A stretch of DNA of 64,000 nucleotides from Adiantum capillus-veneris (Eukaryota; Streptophyta; Polypodiopsida; Polypodiales; Pteridaceae), in NCBI GenBank assembly GCA_014529385.2, contig CM043963.1, positions 82,290,412-82,354,411 of the forward strand, in the 5' to 3' direction. Below are positions 21,701 to 33,095 of the stretch, piece after piece. The first letter of the stretch is position 1; each line of letters opens with the position of its first letter. A program made the position numbers and the translations under genes. A model generated the notes under the pieces. That model was not told the DNA's origin and did not search any database. It worked only from the letters and a program-made list of their open reading frames with translations.

Positions 21701-24060
21701 TCAGAGCTACCAACACTCATGCCTCCTTGTTGGGAGTACACATTCTTTGTTAGCTCTAGTGTTGGAAGGGAAACAATTGGTGTTGTGTTGCTACAACAAG
21801 ATCCCCACAGTACAAGGATGCGACCCATCTACTTTGCTAGTAGGGTCATGAATGCTTTGGAGAGAGACTACACAGAAGCAGAACTCATGATGCTTTCTCT
21901 CATGTTTGCGGTGAGAAAGTTTAGATCCTACCTGCTACCAAAACCTTTTGTAATTCTCACTGCAGAGAATTTGTTCCCTTGGGTGTCATCTCAAATGAAT
22001 CTTAGTACTAGGATCTCAAAGTGGATTATGGAGTTTCAAGAGTTTCAATACTCTTTCAAGGTAGAAGATAGTGTGCGTGCACAATTGGCAAGGATTCTCA
22101 CTTATAGGGTGCATGAAAAGGAGATTAAGGTGCCTGAAGTAAAGACCCTACCATTACCACCACCAAAAAGTATTCCTAATGCTTTTACCTTGTTCCTTGA
22201 TGGAGCTTTTCGTCGAGCCACAGGAAAAGCAGGGGGAGGGCTAGTGTTGCTCAACCCAAGTGGAGAGGTGGTCATGAAAGAGAAGGTCAATCTACCAGGT
22301 TCAACTAGCAACAATGGAGCAGAATACGACACACTACTTCATGGTTTGAAGATGTGCATTGGCCAAGGGATAAAACGTTTCATGGTAAAGGGAGATGCAC
22401 TTCTCATTGTTAAACAGATTTTAGGCATTTGGGCATGCAAGAATGAAAGCTTAAGGACAAAAGTTCATGCCATTCGTAGGATGTTTAATCAGTTTGAAGA
22501 AGTGCAACTATATCATATTCCGAGGAAACAAAATGAAGATGCCGATTTACTTGCACAACAAGCAGTTACATGTGTTGAGAAAGAAGTGCAGGTCATCATG
22601 GTGGCAGCAGCTGTCAAGAACCGAGATACCAGGGATTGGAGTCATTGGCTCCCATTATTGGCTACATTTTGGAGGGTGAGTTTCCACAAGACTTCACGAA
22701 GGCTCAGAAGAGGAGACTCATGAAGAAGGCAAGCGCATATCTCTTCCTAGAAGGCTCCCTCTATCAAAGAGGGAAGGATCAAGTGTGCAGAAGAGTACCA
22801 ACTATTGAGGAAATTCCAGCCATTCTAAAAGGTTTGCATGAAGAGGCATGTGGTGGTCATTTTGCCCAAGAATTAACTGTGAAGAAGATTTTGCTTGCGG
22901 GGTATGTTTGGCCAAGCTTGCATGTGGATGTTCAACATTGGTGTAAAAGCTGTCACAATTGTCAGATAAATGGAAATAGAAGGTTGGTGCATGGCCCGAG
23001 GCAAATAGTGCTTGCAAATGGACCCTTTGAAAAGTGGGCATTGATGCTATGGGTCCTCTGCCTAGGACAAAAAATGGTAAACTCTACATTCTAGTGGCTG
23101 TAGACTATATGACTAGGTGGGTGGAAGCACAAAGTGTGGCAAAGGTAAATGAGAAGACAGTGAGCAAATTCGTCTACACTCACATTTGTTGTAGATTTGG
23201 CACACCTTTGGAGATTGTTTCTGATAATGGTCCAGGGTTTAGAAAGGGATTGCTCACAGAAGTCTGTGAAGAACTTCACATTCTACATCGTCACAGTACA
23301 CCCTACTAATCCCCAATCAAATGGTTTGGTAGAAAAAGCTAATGGTGTCATTGCAGGCATCATTAGAAAGATGGTGAAAAACAAGACAAAGTTGTGGGAT
23401 GACTTCTTGGATGGTGCCTTGTGGGCGTATCGAACCACATATAGGGAAGCCACGGAGTTCACACCATTTCACTTGGTCTATGGTCAAGAGGCTTTACAGC
23501 CAATTGAGCTAAACATTCCAACAATGCGACTTCATGGCAAATCAGCACAAGATGATCAAGAAGCATGGATGGATCGACTTCTTACCTTAGCTGAGCTTGA
23601 GTGGAAAAGAGAAGCAGCATACGAGTGCTATAAGAGGAAAGCCACACAGACAAAGGAGAAGCTTGACAAGAAACTGAAGGACAAAGGCATCAATGAAGGA
23701 GATCTTGTGCTAAGGTATGACAATCGACTCGATAATCGTTTTGATGCCAAATTTGAAACAAGATGGCAAGGGCCATACATAGTCAAGAAGGCTTTCAATT
23801 CAAGTTACTATCAGCTTATGGACTTGAATGGTAAAGAGCACTCCAGGAAAGTAAACGGGTATCGCTTGAAGCCCTATTTGAGTCACCTTCTACCAAAGGA
23901 TCTACCAAAGATCTGTCAAAAGGCCACTGTCTCATGTAAGTATTGTTACATGAAGCATGAGTGTAACTCTAGCAAAAATTCTGAGGGGCCAAACAATAAA
24001 AATCTCGTCAAGGACTCTGAAGCACTCTCTTTGGAAAAGATGCTCTATAATGGTACATGA
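18782..24060 (+). pseudogene. gag-pol: Family B gag-pol polyprotein, copy 1 (three frameshifts)
   Basis: ATG at 18782. Gag domain about residues 30-170 (WFDSLPEEVKGNY, FLKKERFIAGLFPDLK), zinc knuckle CWNCGESGHGMYNC at 246-259, and protease with Asp459 in VDGGAQICIM (DGG instead of DT/SG). RT follows, with catalytic FIDDF (Asp848/849), then a degenerate RNase H (FFVSSSVGRE, TEAELMML). A second RNase H of archaeal type has Asp1140, Glu1181, Asp1205 and Asp1255. Two RNase H domains are a hallmark of plant Tat-lineage gypsy elements. Compared with the copy at 45336-50613, single-base changes near 22616 (loss), 23036 (loss) and 23309 (gain) break the frame before and within integrase, so no full product is made. 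Integrase residues are still visible (GIDAMG, SDNGPGF, NGLVEKANG). Confidence 0.9.
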
Positions 24061-24072
24061 ATATACCATCAT

Positions 24073-24088
24073 CCAGGGGGAGGGCTAA
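24073..24088 (+). promoter_or_regulatory. Polypurine tract, family B
   Basis: CCAGGGGGAGGGCTAA directly precedes the second LTR (TGATAGCC at 24089). A polypurine tract here primes plus-strand DNA synthesis. The reverse-strand copy is at 45308-45323. Confidence 0.75.
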
Positions 24089-26475
24089 TGATAGCCGTTT
24101 TTCGGCTCTTTGTAATTTCAACAGTGAGTTACCTCACCCTACCAAAATCACCCAAACACTGTGGCTATCCCTACCATTTCACTGTACATAGGCGTGCGTG
24201 AGTTACGGGACTTTTCCCATATCTTCTTAAAAAAACCTCAATTAGCTAGTCATTGGGCTAGTTGAGCCAAAAAAAATTAAAAATAATAAAAAATATAAGT
24301 ATATTATGGCCCATGCGTATGTAAATATTTCTTTGTATATAGGGCCTAAATAAAAGATTTTTTCATAATTATTTTGGTATTTTATTTAAATATTTCTACC
24401 TAGGTGTGTGTTATTTATGCTCTGTACATTGCCTCACCATTACCACAATTTTTCCTTACCATTTTTCATACTCTTTATTCCATATAGAAATATTTTCATG
24501 TAAGCTTCTCTTATATTTGGTGTAACTCCACCCCAACAAAAATCCAAAAAAACTAGTTTTATTTATGTGTATATTTTTTCACTATTGTGATTTTTCCCTT
24601 CCTACATCTATTTTGTTTTTTTTTTAAAAAATTAGAACCACCAAAAATATTTATCTTTTTATGGTAGCTCATAATGAGAGAGATTTCTTTTGACCCCTTT
24701 ATATTTTTTCCCACTTATATTATTTATATTTGACATGTACATATTTTTTAGACCCCTCAATATTTGATTTTCTTAGTTGTACTATTCACTTATATCATAA
24801 TCTCAACAATATCTTCAATTATAGACCTACCAAATAAGGTCAAGGGTAGGTGGCATGCATACATGCACTATGGAGGGCTCACTCTTGGAGGTATTCAAAA
24901 GAATCATCCAAAGAAGGACCCCACAAGGACCTTGTGCAGTGGAAAAAAACGGTCGGTTTTGCTGAATTTTTAAAGTTCACTTGCTCTCCAAATTTGAAAA
25001 GGTGATACAAACAAAAGTTGTAGCTCGTGGGCTGAACTTTTGCCTCAAATTTTTTCATATTTTTTTGAGCTACGAGCTGTGAGCTATGATTTTATTAGTG
25101 GACCCCAGTTTTCCCATGCTATGCAGCCACACTCTCTCTTCCACTTTATCATTTTCCTCTTTCACACACACTTCTCCACTCATCATCCCCACCTCTCTCA
25201 CCACTCCTCTCTGCACCCTACTCACCTTCTCCTCAACCTTGAAGAATAAGAGAAACCATGGTGAACTCATACCTCCCACACACAATTCCATTCCAAAATT
25301 GACCACCTAGTCTCATTTTTCCTCCTCCAAAATTACCCATATCTATCAAAAAAAACCACAAAATTCAGCCTCTTCTCTTAAAAGACAGCATCATGGTGGT
25401 TGATTACTCAGCTTCAATTACCTTGTCTCTCAAGGAAGGTCAAGAGTGGAGAAAAAATGTACCGTCAAAGCTAGTGGACCGTCAACAAGCGTCAAAATTG
25501 GCCCTACTCAAGACACTTGGAGCATCAACCTTGTAAGAAATCCACCTTTTCTTACCTCTTAAGAGTTTTTCTTCCTTATTTGTATCCTACATGGATACTC
25601 CCATTGTAAATATCCAATTCCATTTGTAAATTAATACTAACTCTACTAACACTAACCCACTATGAAAAGTCCTATCACCTCCATTTCTCTCCTCTCTCTT
25701 TCCCACCAACTTCTTGATAATTCCAAGCAAAAGAAATTAGATAAATTGCTGAAAATCTAACCCAACCATGGTTAGAGGAGTAACCCTAGCCTTCAAAATT
25801 GCTATAAAAGGAGGGTGTAGCTAGCACAAAAGGGGAGCCATAAGCAAGAGCACTATGCTATAGCTTGAGAAGCCAAGCTCAACCTCTCTAGAAGGAGCTC
25901 TTGAGTGGAAGCTCATTGTCTTATGCATGTGCATGTGTTGTAATAGGGGATTAGCAAGGAACTCTATGCCATTGTAAGAGAGAGAGTGATCATTCAATTG
26001 AGAGTAGGAAATCTATCATTTCTCCTACTAGTGTAAGCCCAACATTTGCTGAATCAAGGAGGGTGGATTTGGACTAAGCTTGGATATTTTGTCTCCCTTC
26101 CAACGTGAAGTAATGGACAACAATGATGCGTAAGTGTCTTGGTGTTTTTTGTTAAGTTCTTGATAGCTTGTCTCTGGTGTTGTCATCAATCTAGCCATAA
26201 ATCCCACATACTGTAAGAGGGCGACAGGGTGGAGAGGACTCCCCTAGCTTTAAGACAGTGATTGGGGTGGCTTTTCTTGTGATGTGTTATGTGAAATTTA
26301 CGCAAGCTATGTTGAACAAATACTAATTTCACTTTGATTTGTCATGACAGATTTGTAAGAAGGTATTAATGCAACAAGCACCCCTCCCCCTTTCTCTCTC
26401 TTTCTTAAATATATAGTTGTGTTTGCTTGATCATTGCCGATACGTTTCAAAGCAGCCCGAGCACTATCTCTCTCT

Positions 26476-26517
<42 letters not shown>

Positions 26518-26733
26518 TCTCTCTCTCTCTCTCTCTCTTGTTTGTGGGTTGCTCTCTCTCTCTTTTGCGTCCTAGTTCGCATCTTAAAACTAGGTGGTGC
26601 CCCTTTGTGTAGGGTTAGGTTGCGGTTTGTGTGTGTGTTTGTTTGTTTTTCCAACCCCAACCATTGAGCAGCACGGGAGCCTTGAAGGGTGTCTAGAGGT
26701 TGCTCTTCTTGTTGCCCGCCCCGGACCGCCTCA
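24089..26733 (+). repeat. Family B LTR, copy 2 (shared central LTR)
   Basis: 2645 bases, TGATAGCC to GCCTCA, nearly the same as 14463-17147 apart from small indels and a shorter, interrupted CT tract. It serves as 3' LTR of the first internal region and 5' LTR of the truncated second one. Confidence 0.9.
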
Positions 26734-26736
26734 AAT

Positions 26737-26754
26737 TGGTGCCCCCACTGAGGA
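26737..26754 (+). promoter_or_regulatory. Primer binding site, second internal region
   Basis: TGGTGCCCCCACTGAGGA, identical to 17151-17168, three bases after the central LTR. Confidence 0.7.
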
Positions 26755-26807
26755 CGGCTTGTGTATTTTTGTGTAGAATCAACCTTTAGCATAGTCAAGT
26801 AGTTTGC

Positions 26808-27020
26808 ATGAATCACGAAAATTTGTACGATCCCTTCATTCCTATTGCAAGGCAAAAGGTACACATAATTGTTAGTACTAAGTTGCAATTTCAACGTGTC
26901 ATTCGTAGAATTTTAGTTCCTCTTAGGTTGGCCGAGATAAACGCTTCAGTAAATCCTTTTATTTTGCCTCTCATTAGGTACGACCTTAGTTTGGACGTCT
27001 ATATTTTTGTTTTGTTTTAA
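26808..27020 (+). CDS. Pre-gag ORF X1, family B copy 2
   Basis: 70 residues, identical to 17222-17434 except Gly to Val in RRIL(G/V)PLRL. It is open from ATG to TAA. The other X1 copies show the same length except 43138-43311, which stops early. Function unknown. Confidence 0.55.
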   Translation: MNHENLYDPFIPIARQKVHIIVSTKLQFQRVIRRILVPLRLAEINASVNPFILPLIRYDLSLDVYIFVLF

Positions 27021-27041
27021 GCATTAGGTCATGCATAGACC

Positions 27042-27260
27042 ATGGATAATGGCCCAGGAATAGAGGTTTTCCCCTTCCATTTCACTCCACACATTAGAAT
27101 AAACGTTGCAATTAAAAGAAAGATCCATTTTCAACAACGAATGGTGTTCATGTTTGGTGCCCAAAGAGCAAGAGAAATTCTTGCATCACCAAACCCTGTC
27201 ATTCTACCTCTCATCAACTACCACACTTCTTTTGATGTACATGTGTTCATTTTATTTTAA
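27042..27260 (+). CDS. Pre-gag ORF X2, family B copy 2 (undeleted)
   Basis: 72 residues from MDNGPGIEVFPFHFTPHIRI to FDVHVFILF. This is the complete plus-strand X2, lacking the 28-base deletion of 17456-17671. Its relationship to X1 is clearest here: both end NP-x-ILPLI-x-Y-x-x-S-x-DV-x-x-F-x-LF. Confidence 0.55.
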   Translation: MDNGPGIEVFPFHFTPHIRINVAIKRKIHFQQRMVFMFGAQRAREILASPNPVILPLINYHTSFDVHVFILF

Positions 27261-27286
27261 AATGAAGTGCAGCCCGACAAAATAGT

Positions 27287-27836
27287 GTGTATGTTTGTTT
27301 CTTCTTTGTCCAAGTTGTTACAAGAAACAAAAAAACGATCATTTGTTCTAACTGGGAATGTGTGTGCAGTGAAAGTTCAATCCTTAGGGATCTAGCTCTA
27401 TTACCAATTGAGTTGCAGGAGCAAGTAGTAAGGCGTCTCCCTCATAACAAGAGGGTGGTGAAGTTAAGACGGAAGGTCCTACGCGTGGATTCCATTTTCC
27501 TCTTGTTGTTGGGCACTAAGGAAGACCGCGCATTCATCCAACTAGTGTGTGCCCTAAGATTGGTAAATAGAGTGAAATTTGGCGTTTGACGACTGCATTT
27601 CACCATTGAGGAAGACTCTTCAGGAAACTTGCGGCCAGAGTTCATGCTTCATAGACTCACATTTGGTGAATTTTTCCCTCATTTGCGTCTTATTAATAGT
27701 CTTCCTTTCGCTTTCAACAAAGGAGTAGGGAGCTATTCAGAGCTTGTTTAATAAAGAGAGCATAGAGAAGATTGCAAATTTGTATAAATTCTCATCCTTC
27801 TCTACTTTCTATGACACTTTGTTCATAGAGACATTG
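27287..27836 (+). pseudogene. Pre-gag ORF Y1, family B copy 2
   Basis: Same as 17673-18227, including the TGA in place of Trp (27590-27592). A further base loss near 27724 (GGAGTAGGG instead of GGAGATAGGG) breaks the second half. The shared TGA shows that both plus-strand copies descend from one already mutated element. Confidence 0.6.
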
Positions 27837-27892
27837 TAAATCTCTTTATGCTTTTGAATGATTTAACCATAATCCTAAGGAGTTTTTGTTCA

Positions 27893-28342
27893 GGAATTTT
27901 GTAGCACACGTGGAGTCTTTAAATCTTGCAAACTTGATTGGACTTGATGAGGATGTTCTTTATGAAATTGTGAGAAGGTTGCCTCACTCCGACTGTGTGG
28001 AACTCGAAGGAAAGGAGCTCCTAGTCAATTGCTACTTTCTCACGGCCTTCGACGAGCATGAAGATCTAGTTTTTATACAAATCGCTTGTGCGTTTGGGAA
28101 TTGTAGAAACAAGTGCAATTTATCACTTGGACGTGGTTGCTCTTTTGGATCCAAAAAATGAAGTTCTAGAGATTTTGTTTATCGCCTTAGCTTTGAAGAA
28201 TTTAACCCTTCTTAGAGCTCATCAATAGTCTACCTTTTGTTTTGATCAAACAAATCGAGACCTTATTGAAGCTTGGATAGCTGAAGAAGAAAACCTAGAG
28301 TGGTATTTTCTCACTTCTTCATTTGCAGGCGAGTGGTTCTAA
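27893..28342 (+). pseudogene. Pre-gag ORF Y2, family B copy 2
   Basis: Homologous to 18279-18732, but with frameshifts from about 28096 onwards (FIQIACAFGNCRNKC instead of FIQTACALGIVEQVQ) and several one-base losses before 28230. The TTTTTGTTCAG acceptor-like sequence before it and TTCATTTGCAG near its end are kept. Confidence 0.6.
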
Positions 28343-28390
28343 ATCTCTATTGTATCCTTATTGTAAATCGTGTTGTAATCTTTCATAATA

Positions 28391-30924
28391 ATGGAGAGCC
28401 AACGCAAATGTCTGGATATCCCTTTTCTTTGGAGAGCCTGGAGAGGATGCAGAATTTTTTTAGCAAATTTCAAGATGTCTTGCCGTATCAAGAGGTTAGT
28501 AACCGATCAAGAACGTGTAGAAATGCTTGAGGTGGTCCTTAGGAAAGATGCTAGTACTTGGTTTGACTCTTTGCCTGAGGAAGTTAAGGGAATTACACAG
28601 AAGTTTTTGAATCGTTTTAAGAAATACTTCTTTGATCCCCAAAACACTCAAAAATTATGGCAAGACATTGTTTCTCATAAGCAAAAAGACTTAGATGACT
28701 ACTACTTGTACAAGCAAGAGTTTCTACGTCTTTGGGCTCTATGGATACGAAATGTTGCTAACCCTGCTGATGGTGCAGAATTTCTAAAGAAGGAGAGGTT
28801 CATAGCCGGACTCTTTCCTGACCTTAAGGTAAAAGTTGAGGCGGGTGCACTTGCTACCTTTGATGCAGCTGAAACTAGGGCTGCTGAGAAATATAGGAAA
28901 CTCAAGTGCTTAAGGGGAGAGGTTCCAATAGAAGGTCTTAGACCCAAAGGTAAGTCACAAGCATCAACATCTAGGGAGCTTCCTGAGGTAACGGCTGAGG
29001 TGATTGAGAAGTTAAATCAATCTTTGAGCAGCCTGTCAATTCACCTTGCACAAGCTGTAGGTCCAAAGGGACAAGCAAAGAAGTCAGAAGAGAGAGAGCC
29101 ACGAACTAGGAGAGTCTTGCAATGTTGGAATTGCGGAGAGTCTGGACATGGGATGTATAATTGTCCTTGGCCCCGTGGGGAGCCAGGGAGACCTAACTTG
29201 AATTACCCAGTGATGAATGCAGGAGAAGGAGCTGGTCAACAACCAAGGCTTCTACAAAGTCCAAACGGACCAAGACCACCTCCACAAGGGGTAGAAGGAT
29301 TTCCACCTTTGCCAGATCCAAATGTGCATGTGTTAGAGGTGACAAACTCAAATGAGGTTGACATGGAAGCAAATGGCATTAAGCGTGGCCGAGGAAAAGG
29401 TAAAGAGAAAGAGGGTGTCCCATCACAGAGTGACCATGGACAAGGCAAGAAGGCAAAGGAGACCAAGGAAGCTAAGAGGACTCGACGTCGTATCAATCTC
29501 CAAGACTTCCCTCTTGGACATGGTATGGCTCCATACAACCTGTTGGAAGACATGCGAGGTAAGGGTCCTGATATCTCATGGCCTCAGTTTCTTGCATTAT
29601 GCCCACAAGTTAGGAGGGATTTAACAAAGGCGGTTAGCACTAGGAGAAAGGTAAAAGAGAGTTTTCCTGTTGTAAAAATTGCACATGCTGAAATGAACGA
29701 GGATATTACACCTGTGCTGGATTGTTACATAAAAGGAAGATTGGTTAGGAAAGGTCTAGTGGATGGGGGTGCACAAATTTGCATCATGACAGAAGGGCTC
29801 ATGCAAAGACTAGGCATGCACATCCATGAGACACCTGAAATCAAAGTGAAAATGGCAAACAATAGCAAGGCTAGGTGCGTAGGCATTTGTAAAAATGTTT
29901 TTGTGGAGGCCTTTGGCATTAAGAAGGCAGTGGATTTTTATGTTATGTCAACCAAGGGAAGTGGTTATCCATTTATCCTAGGAAGACCATGGCTAATGAA
30001 AATGCGAGCTTTGCAGGATTGGGAGAGTGGGAAATTAATTTGCAGGAATGAAAATCATAAGAAGGTTGTCTTTGACATGAAGGAGCAACGCCAAGAGGAG
30101 CTCCATGAAGAATCATCTCAAAGTGAGACGGAAGAAGGTTGGACCGATAGCACTTCAGAAGAAGAAAGTAGTAGCAGCATTACTGAAGAGGAGTCTTCCA
30201 TCGAAGTCATGGGGGTAAGGTTTAAACCAAGCAACCAAGAGACCTCTTGTCGAGGTTTGGAAGAGGTAGGTTCCCAAGAGAACCAAAAGGTGGAAGATGA
30301 AGGAATGTTAGAAGGTATGTTGTCTACAACACTTACAAAGGATGAAAGAGAGGAGTTCAAATGTGTGCTAAGGAAATTTCCGAGGCTTTTTGCTAAAGAC
30401 TACACCGATGTGCGTGGAGTAGATGTTGTTCAACACAAGATTGAGTTGAAGCCAGAGGCCACACCTAAGGCTCAAAAGCTACGAAGGCTAGGAGTCATTA
30501 AGGAGCAGGCTCTACTCAAGGAGGTAAGAAAGCTTTTAGCAGCAGGTTTCATTTATCCAGTGGAGAATTCAGAGTGGGTCTCTCCCGTTGTTGTCACTCC
30601 TAAGAAAAACGGCAAGTGGAGGTTGTGTGTGGATTATCGTCCACTTAATGAGGCAACAAAAAGAGATCACTTTCCCCTCCCATTGCAGGATGAGATACTA
30701 AATGAAGTAGCTGGTCATGAGAAGTACACTCTGTGTGATGGCTACTCGGGTTACTTTCAAATAGGTATCGCATTGGAGGATCAATTGAAAACAACCTTTA
30801 TCACTCCTTGGGGTTGTTATGCTTTTAGAGTCATGCCATTTGGCCTGACAAATGCTCCTGCAACTTTCCAACGCGTCATGAACATGGTGTTTCAAGAATT
30901 CTTTGGAAAGTCCATTAGGGTTTA
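28391..30924 (+). pseudogene. gag-pol: Family B gag-protease-RT, copy 2, truncated in RT
   Basis: Open from ATG 28391 for 843 codons. The first ~20 residues differ from copy 1 because a one-base loss near 28406 is compensated before FLANFKMSCR. Gag, zinc knuckle (CWNCGESGHGMYNC), protease (VDGGAQICIM) and RT up to FFGKSIRV are present. The frame ends at 30924, just before the catalytic FIDDF would appear, where family A sequence begins. RNase H and integrase are missing. Confidence 0.88.
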
Positions 30925-32053
30925 GGGTCCTCTGTGGTCCTCTTCCCAATAGGCATCACTAATGTATCCTCTAGCTTTGATGCCTTCTCCAAGGTGACTA
31001 CACTTAGCACTTTTGTCTTTCCCTTTTCCTCCTGGGTCAGTCCACTGGTTCCTTCGTCTCCCTTAATTTCGATGCCATAATCATTTGACCTAGTTAGCAC
31101 CTGTCTTGGCAATGGATACATGTCTCCCCCCATCCTTGGTGGCTTATCACATTGCGGGCTGATGTGACCCAACTTCCACAATTATAACATGTGGGCGTCT
31201 GCCTCCAAAACCTACTATTACTTTGTCCAGCACCATTCCTAGGTCTTTCTTCACCTCCTGGCTGATTTGCAAACCGCCCTCGACCTCGATTATTTCCCAC
31301 TTGACCTAGCATGTTTAGGCTGATATTCTTCATCAGATCAACCACTTGCCTCATGTCTTGCCTTAGGCCATCATCTTGCACTGTTGTAGTGACCACTGCT
31401 GGCATAACCTGAGTAGTAACAGGAACCACTGGTTCATGATGAACCCCTAACATGCGCCCTTGTAAAGACTCTATAGGCTGAAATTCAGACCTCATTGGCA
31501 AAGACTCCACCCCTAACTGGCTCATTTTCCTCAGCTTCCACTCTTTGTTCCTTGCTACCTCTAGTGCATCCTCATATGTCCTAGGCTTCTTTAGCTCCAC
31601 TCTCCAACGTATATTCTCCCAAAGACCAGCCAAGAACCTGTCCTTCTTCATCATGTCAGGCGGGGGTACCTGTGGTGCTAAAGCCTTGCACATTCGCTCC
31701 CATGCCAATGAAAACTTACGTATGTACGCATCTACTGGCTCACCTTCCTTCTGTACCAAAGCCTGTACTTCTTGCCACACCTTGTCAGGATCTTCTATCT
31801 TCACAAACTCCACTTCCAACCCATGTCGTAGATTGTCCCAACTCAACCTTACAGGTGGATCAGCCAAACACAACTCCTCTTCAAATGCCTTGGACCAAAC
31901 TCGTGCATCACTCTTCAAACAAATTTGGAGAAGGCGTAACATTTGCGTAGGGTCATGAATCTGGTTGCTAATGCAGGCAACCTCCATCTTTTCCAAAAAT
32001 TCTTCCACATCTTCATCACTTCTTCCATGAAACTCGGGATAAGAGAAAGCCAT
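30925..32053 (-). pseudogene. gag: Family A gag (with zinc knuckle), frameshifted
   Basis: Best start is ATG 32053 (MAFSYPEFHGRSDEDVEEFL). The Retrotrans_gag region runs to about residue 170 (VWQEVQALVQKEGEPVDAYI, PDMMKKDRFLAGLWENIRWR). A Gly/Arg-rich linker and the knuckle CYNCG follow. The remaining knuckle residues (GHISPQC) are read in another frame (31181-30925), so a frameshift lies inside the zinc knuckle near 31170. The protein continues into a pre-protease linker and is cut at 30925 by family B DNA. Confidence 0.85.
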
Positions 32054-32155
32054 GGCTACCCAAATTATGATGCTTTGAGAACCCCTTCGAACACACGTGC
32101 AAGAACCCAAATCTTTTCACTACCCAATCCCCAGAAACTTCAATGGAGCTCAACT

Positions 32156-32377
32156 TTAGATAAGGACAAACACATGCACATCAAATGAGCTTTCATAGTT
32201 AATCATCGGAATGACAACACGCAAAGGACATTCCAGGATCTCTCTCAATCTTCTTGGCCCAAACATAAAGACTATGCGCTGCTGGAAAAAGATCTTCCTG
32301 GACACATGAACATGAATCTGAATTCTTTGAGTTAAATGAAAAGGAGTGAACTGAGGGCCATTTTGATCATCCATTAA
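32156..32377 (-). CDS. Pre-gag ORF X of family A
   Basis: From ATG 32377: MDDQNGPQFTPFHLTQRIQI, FFQQRIVFMFGPRRLREIL, then MINYESSFDVHVFVLI and a stop at 32156. It is clearly homologous to X2 of family B (27042-27260), although gag and LTRs of the two families are very different. A single X ORF exists here, against two in family B. Conservation in a second family supports a real protein or exon. Function unknown. Confidence 0.6.
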   Translation of the reverse strand, partial: LMDDQNGPQFTPFHLTQRIQIHVHVSRKIFFQQRIVFMFGPRRLREILECPLRVVIPMINYESSFDVHVFVLI

Positions 32378-33095
32378 AGCCAACCATGAAGCTCCCAAGC
32401 AGGCACACCTGACTCAACCTCTGATTTTGCCAAAATTTCAGCAGCATAACAGCATAAATGGCTTAAAATACCAAAAAACCAGCCATCATAACTTGGGAAA
32501 AATTTTTGACAGAGTTTCCCCAGAAGTAGAGCAGTAGGAACCCAAATATAGACTGTATCTATATGCATAAACTGCCAACAATAGAACCCGAGCATCAAAT
32601 AGGACTCACTAGTACATAGCCTATGGCGAGGTCACAAAAAGGGTGCTCCAGCTACCTGTATCACCGAAAGGATCTCTACATTTGAGAATCCCCCAGCTCA
32701 ATAAAAACCTCACGCTATCGACCCTCACACGAAGGCTAATGCAAATCGCGTATAGTCAAGTCTCAGAAATGACTATCTTCCAGACCAAGTCTTAGAAATG
32801 GCTGGGACTGCCAAATACAACCAAGTATGGCTCCACAAATGCGTACAATGGCAGTTTCCACAAGTAACGTACAATCCAGCAGACAATGCGCTCAAATAGG
32901 CGCCAAGTGATGCATTCCCACAACAACTGTAAGTGACATCACTGCTAGTATATCACTGTACTCCAGCTACCTGTACCTGTGTGAATCACCTGTACCTGTA
33001 ACCTGTAACCTGTAACCTGTAATCTGCAACCTGTAATCCCGAAGCTCGAAGCAAAAGGTACTCGAAGAAGATCCTCCGTGGTGGCACCAAAAGAA
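32378..33095 (-). other. Family A 5' leader and primer binding site
   Basis: No gene. On the minus strand, the sequence TGGTGCCACCACGGAGGATC (33089-33070) lies six bases after the LTR and resembles the family B primer site. A heptamer tandem repeat (ACCTGTA, about six units) is at 32988-33037. The rest of the leader has no feature I can name. Confidence 0.55.
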
